From positions 1,922,001-1,986,000 of the forward strand of contig NZ_CP009288.1 in assembly GCF_000756615.1 (NCBI RefSeq): a stretch of 64,000 nucleotides of DNA. The letters run 5' to 3'. Under the pieces are notes generated by a model that saw nothing but the letters and a program-made list of their open reading frames with translations, had not been told where the DNA came from and ran no database searches. This DNA is from Paenibacillus durus. Lineage in GTDB: Bacteria; Bacillota; Bacilli; Paenibacillales; Paenibacillaceae. Shown here piece after piece: positions 51,668 to 59,914 of the stretch. Positions within the stretch are counted from its first letter, which is position 1. Every line of letters starts with the position of its first letter. Position numbers and translations under genes: made by a program.

Positions 51668-52702
51668 ATGAAGGAAAAGTTGGAAGCATTGAAGGTTGAA
51701 GCGTTGGCGAAGCTGCAGGAGGTGCAGGACGCTCAGACGCTGAATGACCTGCGGGTAAAATATCTCGGTAAAAAAGGCGAGCTTACGGAGGTCCTGCGCG
51801 GCATGGGTTCACTCAGCGCGGAGGAGCGTCCGGTCATCGGACAGGTGGCGAATGCGGTGAGAAGCGCGATCGAGGAGATTATCGGCTCGAAGCAGGAAGC
51901 TTTTCAAGAGCAGGAAACGCTGAAGCGCCTGCAGGCGGAGAAGGTGGACGTTACGCTGCCGGGACGCCGTCTGCCTCAGGGCGGCATTCATCCGCTGAAC
52001 AGAGTGATTCAGGAAATTGAGGATATCTTCATTGGCATGGGCTACCGTGTGGCTGAAGGCCCCGAGGTGGAGACGGATTATTTCAATTTCGAGGCGCTGA
52101 ATCTGCCCAAGAATCATCCGGCCCGCGATATGCAGGATTCTTTCTATTTGACAGAGGAGCTGCTGATGCGCACCCAGACGTCTCCGGTACAGGTCCGCAC
52201 CATGCAGTCGATGGGCGGCGAGGTTCCGGTCAAAATCATCTGCCCGGGCAAAGTATTCCGGCGTGATGACGACGACGCAACCCACTCTTTCCAGTTCCAT
52301 CAAATTGAAGGACTGGTCATCGGGCCGAATATCCGCATGAGCGACTTGAAGGGTACGCTTCAGCAGTTCGTTAAGGAAATGTTCGGACCGAACACGGGCA
52401 TTCGGCTTCGTCCGAGCTTCTTCCCTTTCACCGAACCAAGTGTGGAGGTCGACGTAAGCTGCTTCAAATGCGGCGGACATGGCTGCAGATTATGTAAGCA
52501 ATCGGGCTGGCTGGAAATTCTGGGCGCCGGCATGGTGCATCCGAAGGTTCTGGAAATGGGCGGTTACGACCCTGAAAAATACAGCGGATTCGCCTTTGGC
52601 ATGGGCGCGGAGCGAATCGCGTTGCTGAAATACGGTATTGATGACATCCGTAATTTCTACATCAACGATATGGGCTTTGTCAAACAGTTCAGAGGCGTGT
52701 AG
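51668..52702 (+). CDS. pheS: Phenylalanine--tRNA ligase alpha subunit
   Basis: 344 residues, normal size. An N-terminal coiled coil (about 1-85) contacts the tRNA and is followed by the class II catalytic domain with HPARDMQDSF, GKVFRRDDDDATHSFQFHQIEG, FFPFTEPSVEVD and a motif 3 segment GFAFGMGAERIALLKYGIDDIR. It forms a (alpha-beta)2 enzyme with PheT. Start ATG follows AAGGAGG at slightly long spacing. A T-box leader controls it. Confidence 0.98.
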   Translation: MKEKLEALKVEALAKLQEVQDAQTLNDLRVKYLGKKGELTEVLRGMGSLSAEERPVIGQVANAVRSAIEEIIGSKQEAFQEQETLKRLQAEKVDVTLPGRRLPQGGIHPLNRVIQEIEDIFIGMGYRVAEGPEVETDYFNFEALNLPKNHPARDMQDSFYLTEELLMRTQTSPVQVRTMQSMGGEVPVKIICPGKVFRRDDDDATHSFQFHQIEGLVIGPNIRMSDLKGTLQQFVKEMFGPNTGIRLRPSFFPFTEPSVEVDVSCFKCGGHGCRLCKQSGWLEILGAGMVHPKVLEMGGYDPEKYSGFAFGMGAERIALLKYGIDDIRNFYINDMGFVKQFRGV

Positions 52703-52760
52703 CCCCCCCCACAAAGTGAAGCTTGACTTCGAAGTATAATCAGGTACTTTGCGGGGACCC
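52703..52760 (+). other. Folded spacer between pheS and pheT
   Basis: A run of eight C begins right after the pheS stop (52703-52710). CCCC-a-CAAAGT pairs with ACTTTG-c-GGGG (52746-52756), enclosing a perfect 10-base palindrome ACTTCGAAGT. No T run follows, so it is not a simple terminator; it may adjust mRNA stability or the pheS/pheT ratio. Confidence 0.4.
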
Positions 52761-52842
52761 CGAAAGGATGGAAATTCTTCATATCGTAAGAGAAACGGCT
52801 TCGCCGTGCGGAAATCAACATTGAATAAGGAAGTGAGCGGAC

Positions 52843-55287
52843 ATGAAAGTATCAACCGGCTGGCTGGCTGATTATATAACGCTGGAGGGCGTGACCGCCG
52901 AGGAACTGGCGGATAAAATTACGGACGCGGGCATTGAAATCGACGGCGTTGAGCGCCGCAATAAAGGGCTGTCCGGAATCGTCACCGGATTTGTCAAATC
53001 CAAGGAAAAGCATCCGGATGCCGACAAGCTGAATGTGTGCATTGTCGACGCTGGTCAGGAAGAGGACCTGCAGATCGTCTGCGGCGCGAAGAACGTGGCC
53101 GCCGGCCAAAAGGTTCCCGTGGCGCTTGTCGGCGCGAAGCTTCCGGGTCTTGAGATCAAGAAGGCGAAGCTGCGTGGTGTTGTGTCCCAGGGCATGATCT
53201 GCTCCGCCAAAGAGTTGGGGCTGAATGACAAGCTGCTGCCGAAAGAGCTCCAGGAAGGCATCCTGGTGCTGCCTAAAGATACGGAAATCGGGCAAGACAT
53301 TACGAAGGTGCTCGGCCTGAACGACGAAATTCTGGAATTTGATCTGACTCCGAACCGGTCTGACTGTCTGAGCATGATTGGCGCGGCTTACGAGACCAGC
53401 GCCATTCTGGGACGCGAGTTGTCGCTGCCGAACCCCGGTCGGGATATTATTGAAGTTGCCGTTCCCGCATCGGACGCCATATCCGTCAGTATTGAGAACG
53501 AAGAGCACTGCAAGCATTACGCGGTCCGCTATATTGCCGGCGTGAAGCCCGCTTCTTCTCCGCTGTGGATGCAGAACCGTCTCATGGCGGCGGGTGTGCG
53601 TCCAATTAACAATATTGTGGACATCACCAACTACGTCATGCTGGAGTATGGACAGCCGCTGCATGCATTCGATGCCGACCGGCTGGAGGGCGGCACACTC
53701 GGCGTCCGCCTTGCCCGTGAAGGCGAGCTCCTGACCACGCTGGACGGCCAGGAGCGCAAGCTGGAGCCGCACATGCTGGTGATTGCGGACGCCGCAAAAG
53801 CGGTGGCGCTCGCCGGAGTGATGGGCGGTCTAAATTCGGAAGTAACCGATCAGACGGTGAATATTGTGCTGGAGTCGGCCAGATTCGACGGCGGAACGAT
53901 CCGCAAGACGTCCCGCCAGCTCGGTCTCCGCTCGGAAGCTTCGCTGCGGTTCGAGAAGGAAGTGGACCCGCGCTCCGTCATTCCCGCGCTGAACCGCGCG
54001 GCTGCGCTTCTTAGCACCTATGCCGGCGGCTCTGTGCATGAAGGAATTATTCAAGCCGGGACCGACGAAGTGCAGGAAAGAGTAATTAAGCTGTCGCTCG
54101 ATAAGCTGAACCGGCGACTCGGCACGGACCTTTCGCTGCTGGAAGTGAAGACGCTATTTGCGCGGCTGCATTTTTCCTGCGGGGATGCGGAGCAGGGAAT
54201 GATCGAGGTTAGCGTGCCTACCAGACGCGGTGATATCAGCTGGGACGTGGATCTCTTTGAAGAGATCGCCCGCCTGTACGGTTATGACAACATTCCGACT
54301 ACGGCGATTGAAGGTCCGACTACACCAGGAGGATTGACCGGACCGCAGGCGCTTCGCCGCGCGCTGCGCCGACTGCTGGCGGACGGCGGCTATCAGGAGG
54401 TGCTCGGGTATTCCTTCATTCAGCCTGAGCAGACTGCGCTGTTCCCTGCACTGACAGAGGGGGGGCTTGCGGTCAAGCTGGCCATGCCAATGAGCGAGGA
54501 CCGCAGCGTGCTGCGGACAAGTCTCCTGCCGCAGCTGCTGGATATCGCTCAGTACAACATGAACCGCCGGCAGAGCGATCTGGCGCTGTTCGAAATCGGT
54601 ACCGTGTTCGTGACCGATGAGGAACAGCTGACCCGTGAGCCGCGCGAGTTTCAGACGCTGGGCCTGCTGCTGACGGGCAGCCGTGCGGCGAAGCAGTGGA
54701 ATATCGCTGCCGAGCCTGTCGACTTCTTCGATCTGAAGGGAGCGCTGGAATCCGTATTCGCATACCTCGGACTGGAGAACGACGTTGTTTTTGAAGGCGA
54801 CTCTCCGCATGGCTATCATCCCGGCCGCTCGGCCTCCCTGTATCTGAACGTAGAGGGAGAACGGGTGAAGCTGGGTACCCTGGGACAGATTCATCCCGAC
54901 TTGCAGCGCAAGCAGGATCTGGAGGATACGTATGCGGCTGAGATTTTGCTGTCGCCGCTCTATGAAGCGGCGCGGACATCGCTGCAATACAGCGAGCTTC
55001 CCCGTTACCCTGGCATGGAACGGGATATTGCGCTCGTCGTGGATTCGGAAGTTCCGGCGAGCCGGCTGCTGGATGCCATTCGTGAGCAGGGAGGAAGCCT
55101 GCTGCAATTGGCGCAGGTATTTGACGTATATACCGGCGGCAAGCTGGAGAGCGGCAAGAAGAGTATCGCCATCTCGCTGCTGTACCGCCATACGGAGCAT
55201 ACGCTGACCGACGAGGAAGTCTCAGAGGTTCACGACAAGGTTCTGGCCGCGCTTCAGCAAAGTTTTGGCGCGAACTTAAGAAAATAG
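52843..55287 (+). CDS. pheT: Phenylalanine--tRNA ligase beta subunit
   Basis: 814 residues, full length. In order it has an N-terminal tRNA-binding OB domain (KHPDADKLNVC), the B3/B4 editing region (NNIVDITNYVMLEYGQPLHAFD), a B5 domain (VPTRRGDISWDVDLFEEIARLYGYDNIP), an inactive class II core (LFEIGTVF) and the C-terminal ferredoxin-like anticodon-binding domain (LPRYPGMERDIALVV, SLLYRHTEHTLTDEEV). It edits Tyr-tRNA-Phe and completes the synthetase with PheS. Start ATG 52843 follows AAGGAAG. The spacer to pheS is unusually long, 140 bases. Confidence 0.98.
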   Translation: MKVSTGWLADYITLEGVTAEELADKITDAGIEIDGVERRNKGLSGIVTGFVKSKEKHPDADKLNVCIVDAGQEEDLQIVCGAKNVAAGQKVPVALVGAKLPGLEIKKAKLRGVVSQGMICSAKELGLNDKLLPKELQEGILVLPKDTEIGQDITKVLGLNDEILEFDLTPNRSDCLSMIGAAYETSAILGRELSLPNPGRDIIEVAVPASDAISVSIENEEHCKHYAVRYIAGVKPASSPLWMQNRLMAAGVRPINNIVDITNYVMLEYGQPLHAFDADRLEGGTLGVRLAREGELLTTLDGQERKLEPHMLVIADAAKAVALAGVMGGLNSEVTDQTVNIVLESARFDGGTIRKTSRQLGLRSEASLRFEKEVDPRSVIPALNRAAALLSTYAGGSVHEGIIQAGTDEVQERVIKLSLDKLNRRLGTDLSLLEVKTLFARLHFSCGDAEQGMIEVSVPTRRGDISWDVDLFEEIARLYGYDNIPTTAIEGPTTPGGLTGPQALRRALRRLLADGGYQEVLGYSFIQPEQTALFPALTEGGLAVKLAMPMSEDRSVLRTSLLPQLLDIAQYNMNRRQSDLALFEIGTVFVTDEEQLTREPREFQTLGLLLTGSRAAKQWNIAAEPVDFFDLKGALESVFAYLGLENDVVFEGDSPHGYHPGRSASLYLNVEGERVKLGTLGQIHPDLQRKQDLEDTYAAEILLSPLYEAARTSLQYSELPRYPGMERDIALVVDSEVPASRLLDAIREQGGSLLQLAQVFDVYTGGKLESGKKSIAISLLYRHTEHTLTDEEVSEVHDKVLAALQQSFGANLRK

Positions 55288-55302
55288 CAGGAATTTGTAA
55301 AG

Positions 55303-55346
55303 CCGCAGCGAATCCATTTAGAAACCTGGAATCGCTGCGGTTTTTC
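55303..55346 (+). terminator. Terminator of pheST
   Basis: The 13-base arms CCGCAGCGAaTCC / GGAaTCGCTGCGG are followed by five T. Confidence 0.9.
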
Positions 55347-55396
55347 TTTCTTGAGAAAATGTAGCCTCAGGTGGAAGGTAAGACAAGAGCGCTTTT

Positions 55397-55426
55397 TTGC
55401 CAAACGATAGTGGGTAAAGTTACAAT
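55397..55426 (+). promoter_or_regulatory. SigA promoter of zapA
   Basis: TTGCCA at 55397-55402, an 18-base spacer and TACAAT at 55421-55426, about 50 bases before the start. Confidence 0.6.
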
Positions 55427-55477
55427 AGAACAGAGAAACAGCTTAGAATCCGCATACACATAAAGGAGGGCACAACT

Positions 55478-57502
55478 GTGGCAATGGACCGGACCCGTGT
55501 CGCCGTGGAGATTTATGGTACTTCCTATAGACTGGTTGGAAGCAGCATTGAATATATGAAGCAGGTCGCCCAATATGTGGACGAGCATATGCGTACGATT
55601 TCCAAATCCCATAATCGGCTGGACACGCCGCGCATAGCGGTGCTTGCCGCTGTGCATATGGCAGAACAGGCAATACAGGCGCAGGATCTCAAGAATGAAT
55701 TGAATGTGCTGACCGGAGAACGCAGCTCGCTGCGCACCGAAGTCGCCCGGCTGCTGGAAGCGCAGCGGCAGCATCAGGAAGAGCTGGAAAGGGTGGTTTC
55801 CGAGGCCCGGCAGGAATCGAGCAGGCTATTTACCGAGGCTGAGGAGGAGCGCAAACGGCATCAGGAGGCCGAAGAGCTGGAGCGCAGGATGCATGAAGAA
55901 CTGCTGCAGAAGGCGGAGGAGACGGCCGCGGCGGTTCGGCAGGGACTTGAGGAAGAACTGAAGCGGCGGGAACTGGAGCAGCAGGATCTGCGAGAAAGAC
56001 ATGAACGCGATCTGGCGGAGAGCCGGGACAGCAATCTGCGGGAGCTTGGACAAGCTGAAGCGCTTCGCCTGAAGCAGGTGGATGAATTGACGGCGGCGCA
56101 CCGTCTGGAGCTTGATGAACTTCGGGCTTCACACATGGCGGAGCTGACAGAAGTTAAAGCGCGGCTGGCACAGGAGCTTGCGGAGACGAAAGCTGCGCTA
56201 AGCAGAGAACTCTCGGAAACGAAAAGCATGATGACCCGTGAGCGGGAGGAGGCCGTTTCGGCGCTGAATAAGGAACTGAGCGGGGAACGGGAACTGCTGC
56301 AGCGTGAACTGGCGAAGAACAAGGATCTCCGGCAGACCTTAGGGAACCAGGAGCATCGGCATAAGCAGAGCACGCAGGAGTTCGAGAAGCAGATTGGCGA
56401 ACAGCGCGGCACAATCAGCCAGCTGCAGGCGAAGCTGCGCGCCGAGGAGGCGGGTCTGAAGACGGAACGGGAAGCCCGGTCCGCTCTGCAAAATCAGCAT
56501 AATGAGGCCCTTCTGCGTGAACAGCAGCTAGAAGGTGAGCTGCAGGCTGCTGCAAGTCTCGGCGATCTGCTCCAGCAGGAGCTGGCCGAGCTGCGTCAAG
56601 TCTATGAACTGTCGAAGAGCCAGGCGGAAGAGCTTCGGAAGTCTTATGGCGAGACTTCCGAAGACCTTGCCCGTACCCGGGATGAGCTTGCACGGATAAC
56701 GGCAGAGCATGCTGAGTGGAAGGCGGCGGCAGGCAAGCGCCAGGAGGAAATCGCCGAACTGGAGATCAGCTTGTTGGAAGCCGAGGAGAAGCTCGAAGCC
56801 GTGAAAGGAGAGCTTCACGGACTTCGAGGCGAAACCGAAGGGCTGTCGGCGTCACTGAAACGGGAGCGGGCTCTCCGGCAGGAGGCTGAAAGCGCCGGAG
56901 AAGCGCTGAAGGTTAAAGAAACGGAGCTGGAGACTGCTCATGTCAGCTTGCGGGAACGGTATGAGGAATTGATTGTGCAGTACGATGAAGTGCTGCAGGA
57001 GGGAGAACGGCAGCAGGAGCGCTGCCGTCTGCTCGAAGAAGAAGCCGAACAGACCTCGCATCGCCTGGAAGAATTGTCCGAAGCGGGCAGAGAGGCTGCG
57101 GCTGCCGCAGAACTGCAGCGCGAGCAATTGAGCGAAGCGCAGAATTACGGCGAATCATGGAAAGCGAGCTATGAAGAGCTGAAACAGGCGCAGCAGCGGT
57201 GGGCGGAGACGGAAACGAAGCTGCGCGAGGAGATCGACCTGTGGCAGCAGGAGGCCGAAGAGGGCGAGCGGGTGCGCGATTCGCTCAGCCAGGAGCGTAG
57301 TGACGCTCTCCAGAAGCTTGGCGAGGTTGGAGAAAGCTACGAGCTGGTCCAGGGTCAACTCCGGCTGCTCCAAGCCGAATTCGAACTGCGGCATAGCGAG
57401 CTGGAACGCGTTACGCAGGAGCATCAGAAGCTGCAGGCGGAATATGCCAAGCTGCAAAATGAATATAATGAATGGATTCAACTTATCGAACAGGATAGTT
57501 GA
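55478..57502 (+). CDS. zapA: Cell division protein ZapA with a giant coiled-coil extension
   Basis: 674 residues from a GTG behind AAAGGAGGG. The first ~75 residues are a normal ZapA head and first helix (RVAVEIYGTSYRLVGSS, YMKQVAQYVDEHMR, TPRIAVLAAVHMAEQAIQAQ), which binds FtsZ and bundles filaments at the division site. Ordinary Firmicutes ZapA is under 100 residues. Here about 570 residues of Glu/Gln/Leu/Arg-rich heptad coiled coil follow, ending in EYAKLQNEYNEWIQLIEQDS, which looks like a ZapA tail. There are no membrane segments. The frame is clean, the codon use matches its neighbours, and it lies between pheT and mutS2, the usual zapA position. The ZapA identity is firm; the role of the extension is unknown, and a long spacer or scaffold around the Z-ring is inferred. 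Confidence 0.9.
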   Translation: MAMDRTRVAVEIYGTSYRLVGSSIEYMKQVAQYVDEHMRTISKSHNRLDTPRIAVLAAVHMAEQAIQAQDLKNELNVLTGERSSLRTEVARLLEAQRQHQEELERVVSEARQESSRLFTEAEEERKRHQEAEELERRMHEELLQKAEETAAAVRQGLEEELKRRELEQQDLRERHERDLAESRDSNLRELGQAEALRLKQVDELTAAHRLELDELRASHMAELTEVKARLAQELAETKAALSRELSETKSMMTREREEAVSALNKELSGERELLQRELAKNKDLRQTLGNQEHRHKQSTQEFEKQIGEQRGTISQLQAKLRAEEAGLKTEREARSALQNQHNEALLREQQLEGELQAAASLGDLLQQELAELRQVYELSKSQAEELRKSYGETSEDLARTRDELARITAEHAEWKAAAGKRQEEIAELEISLLEAEEKLEAVKGELHGLRGETEGLSASLKRERALRQEAESAGEALKVKETELETAHVSLRERYEELIVQYDEVLQEGERQQERCRLLEEEAEQTSHRLEELSEAGREAAAAAELQREQLSEAQNYGESWKASYEELKQAQQRWAETETKLREEIDLWQQEAEEGERVRDSLSQERSDALQKLGEVGESYELVQGQLRLLQAEFELRHSELERVTQEHQKLQAEYAKLQNEYNEWIQLIEQDS

Positions 57503-57517
57503 ATGGCGGCGCATGAT

Positions 57518-57558
57518 AAAAGGGCAGACTCGCGGAGAAATCCGGAGGCTGCCCTTTT
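57518..57558 (+). terminator. Bidirectional terminator between zapA and the cupredoxin gene
   Basis: AAAAGGGCAG pairs with CTGCCCTTTT around a 21-base loop; it serves both convergent genes. Confidence 0.85.
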
Positions 57559-57579
57559 AACCGGGTAATTATGTGAATA

Positions 57580-57975
57580 TCATTCAACGATGATGTCGGC
57601 GCTCATTTGACTGTGGCCGGCACCGCAAAATACAGCGCAGGTCATTCGGAATGTGCCTGTTTGTTCAGGGATAATGACTTGGGAGTTGTTGTTTTCGTCC
57701 AATTGAAGATTAAGCTCGGGGACCAGTATACCATGATTGCCGCTCTCGTTCTTAAATACAATTTGGACGGGAACCCCTTTTTTCAAATGGTATTCTTTTT
57801 TGTCGAAACTGAAATTGGTAGCTTTGATGACAACTTCCTCCTCCGCCGCTGCCGAGCTAACCGCACTCTCTTTCCCGCTATCTGCGGCATTTCCGCCGTT
57901 CCCCGAATTCCCGCCGCAAGCGGCCAGAACGAGCAATAAGGCGATGGATAACAAAGACAAAGGCGTGTTCTTCAT
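57580..57975 (-). CDS. CuA-type cupredoxin lipoprotein
   Basis: 131 residues. A lipoprotein signal peptide ends in LAAC (C20 is lipidated), and a Gly/Ser/Ala-rich linker reaches residue 47. A cupredoxin fold follows with H81 and C113-x3-C117-x3-H121-x2-M124 (CAVFCGAGHSQM). This is the ligand set of the two-copper CuA site of cytochrome c oxidase subunit II and related nitrous oxide reductases; the usual Glu between the cysteines is Val here. It should sit on the outer face of the membrane and carry electrons or deliver copper. No oxidase genes lie nearby. The start is behind AAGGAGG. Confidence 0.88.
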   Translation of the reverse strand: MKNTPLSLLSIALLLVLAACGGNSGNGGNAADSGKESAVSSAAAEEEVVIKATNFSFDKKEYHLKKGVPVQIVFKNESGNHGILVPELNLQLDENNNSQVIIPEQTGTFRMTCAVFCGAGHSQMSADIIVE

Positions 57976-58018
57976 TTTGTCCTCCTTAAGTTAAAGGATG
58001 CAAAAGCCTTTCAAATTT

Positions 58019-58048
58019 ATTATAATGAAAATCAATATACTACGGCAA
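58019..58048 (-). promoter_or_regulatory. SigA promoter of the cupredoxin lipoprotein gene
   Basis: On the minus strand TTGCCG (58048-58043), an 18-base spacer and TATAAT (58024-58019), about 45 bases before the start. Confidence 0.65.
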
Positions 58049-58100
58049 TATTTTATCATCATTAGCTAGAAGACTTCCACCTCATTAGGAGGGGGAGGGG

Positions 58101-58168
58101 ATGCGATGTGTTCAAAACCGAACGTATGTGCTATTATAAAAGGGAATTTCAGTCATCTGAAATTTCCC
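58101..58168 (+). other. Possible leader peptide and hairpin ahead of the second diguanylate cyclase
   Basis: A purine-rich stretch GGAGGGGGAGGGG leads straight into an ATG at 58101 and a 12-codon frame that stops at 58139. Directly after it, GGGAATTTCAG pairs with CTGAAATTTCCC around TCAT (about 58142-58168). The layout resembles a leader peptide with an attenuator hairpin, but no T run follows and the peptide may not be made. Confidence 0.3.
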
Positions 58169-58270
58169 GCTTTACAGATGGCGGAGTGTTTAAAATACAT
58201 AGGTTAAAAGTAGGGGATTCTCATTAGTGGAGCTGCTGTTTTACTGAATACCGAAGTCTGGCACCGAAGA

Positions 58271-59344
58271 ATGTTGAATGTATACTGGACATTGGCCGCC
58301 ATTGCTCTTATCGGGCAGGCTTACTGTGCGCTGAGCGGCTATAATCCGGAACCTTATCGCACCATTTCATCACAGATTGGATATTTATTATTCTTCTGCT
58401 ATCTGATTATTTTGCTGAGCGTAATTTTAGCCGAGATCTGGCTGCGCTCCGACTTCAGATTTCAAAAGCAAATGGTGGTCGGCTGCGGGTTCGTTATGTC
58501 TTGCCTGCTGTATTTTGTTAGCGTGCCCTATGTTGACGGCGCGCAGATGGCGCTGATGATGCCGGCAATGACTTCGCTTGTTTACTTTGACCGCAGAATG
58601 CTTTACGTTCTCGGACTGCTCAGTATCTTCGATTACGCCGGCATTTATTTCATGCTTGAACGGGGACTGCTGAATAAACCGCTGTCTGAGTTTTTGATGA
58701 TGGAATGCATTTTTATCGTATTTGTGGTCTTGGCGCATGGAGTTATCGTGCGTGCGCATGAAACGAGCGAATATCTGGAGCAGGTGACCCAATCGGAGCA
58801 GGGTCTGCTGGTTGAACGGGCGATAGCCGACAAGCTTTTGAAGATCGATGCGCTAACCGGACTTTATAACCACAAGACCTTTCACGAATATTTGGATTCG
58901 CTGCTGGAGCAGTGCGAGACGAACGGGCTGCGGCTGCAGCTTGCCCTATTTGATATTGACAATTTTAAGCAGGTGAACGATACATACGGCCATTGGATTG
59001 GAGACATTGTGCTGAAGGAGGTCGCGGGAAAAATCGGCGGAATGATCGGCCCGAACGATTTTGCCGCAAGGTATGGAGGAGAGGAGTTCGCGATTATTTT
59101 TACGGATAAAGATCCGGAGGAAGCGTATGCGCTGGCCGAAGAGCTCCGGTCCGACATAGCCGGAATGGATCATCCTTATGCGGGAGGAAGACGGATTACC
59201 GTCAGCATCGGCTTATGCCGCTACTGCACTGGCAACGGAAAGGAACAGTTGTTCCGTAAAACAGACGAAGCCTTATACTTGGCCAAACACAGCGGTAAAA
59301 ACCAGGTCATGACCTCCGAGGATAAACAGCTCATGCTGGTCTGA
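58271..59344 (+). CDS. Membrane diguanylate cyclase (GGDEF)
   Basis: 357 residues. The first ~165 residues hold about five to six membrane segments (for example YLLFFCYLIILLSVILAEIW). A short helix then leads to a GGDEF domain starting at DALTGLYNHKTFHEYL and containing RYGGEEFAIIF, an active-type GGEEF motif. It should make cyclic di-GMP in response to a membrane signal. There is no RxxD inhibitory site at the usual place. The start ATG 58271 has only a weak binding site (GAAGA), so the exact start is uncertain. Confidence 0.92.
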   Translation: MLNVYWTLAAIALIGQAYCALSGYNPEPYRTISSQIGYLLFFCYLIILLSVILAEIWLRSDFRFQKQMVVGCGFVMSCLLYFVSVPYVDGAQMALMMPAMTSLVYFDRRMLYVLGLLSIFDYAGIYFMLERGLLNKPLSEFLMMECIFIVFVVLAHGVIVRAHETSEYLEQVTQSEQGLLVERAIADKLLKIDALTGLYNHKTFHEYLDSLLEQCETNGLRLQLALFDIDNFKQVNDTYGHWIGDIVLKEVAGKIGGMIGPNDFAARYGGEEFAIIFTDKDPEEAYALAEELRSDIAGMDHPYAGGRRITVSIGLCRYCTGNGKEQLFRKTDEALYLAKHSGKNQVMTSEDKQLMLV

Positions 59345-59354
59345 TCCGCAAAAG

Positions 59355-59395
59355 AAGCCGCCCTTTCACTCATCGTGTCGGGAACGGCTTTTTTT
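59355..59395 (+). terminator. Terminator after the second diguanylate cyclase gene
   Basis: AAGCCGcCC / GGgaaCGGCTT stem followed by five T. It also lies just beyond the 3' end of the minus-strand holin-like gene. Confidence 0.75.
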
Positions 59396-59412
59396 GGGCT
59401 TCGAAAGTCCGG

Positions 59413-59760
59413 TTATTTACCGGCTTCAAACGGGGTAGAGACAGGCAGGAACAAGTCAATAATCCCGATGACCAGAGCCGCGAGAAGAGCGCCAATAATA
59501 GATACGCTAACGCCCGCTACAATGAACTGTGCCAGCCAGATGACCAGTGCGCTTACCAGAAACCCTACGATACCGCGCCCGAACGGTGTTGTTTTGCGAC
59601 CGAAAATGCCTTCGGCGATCCAGCCCAGCAGTGCGATCACCAGAGCAAGCATAAGGGCGCTCCAGAAGCCGCCGATGCTGAAGTTCGGAACAATCCAGCC
59701 AACCACAAGAAGGACAATCGCGGACACGATAAAGCGGACAACATGACCCAAAAATCTCAC
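59413..59760 (-). CDS. Phage-holin-family membrane protein (YvlD-like)
   Basis: 115 residues from the GTG at 59760, chosen because AAAGGAGG lies 8 bases upstream; a longer frame lacks a site. Four hydrophobic segments fill the protein (FIVSAIVLLVVGWIVPNF, ALMLALVIALLGWI, GIVGFLVSALVIWLAQFIVAG, IIGALLAALVIGIIDLFLPV). It matches the superfamily IV holin-like proteins that include B. subtilis YvlD. The family is common as a housekeeping membrane protein, so phage origin is not implied. Function unknown. Confidence 0.8.
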   Translation of the reverse strand: MRFLGHVVRFIVSAIVLLVVGWIVPNFSIGGFWSALMLALVIALLGWIAEGIFGRKTTPFGRGIVGFLVSALVIWLAQFIVAGVSVSIIGALLAALVIGIIDLFLPVSTPFEAGK

Positions 59761-59914
59761 TGTACAAGCCTCCTTTGCTTTTAGCCTTAAGGATACGTGC
59801 AAGGGTTATTGTACACAGAAACATTCTCCGTTATGTTGGTAAAACGTACCCAAATAGCGAAAATGAGCCACATTCGGTATAATGATTTCTATATGAAGGG
59901 AGCTGTGACCGTAA

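Noticed and set aside
59413..59760. Prophage signal from the holin-family gene
   Set aside because: YvlD-like holin-family proteins are common chromosomal membrane proteins and no other phage genes surround it.
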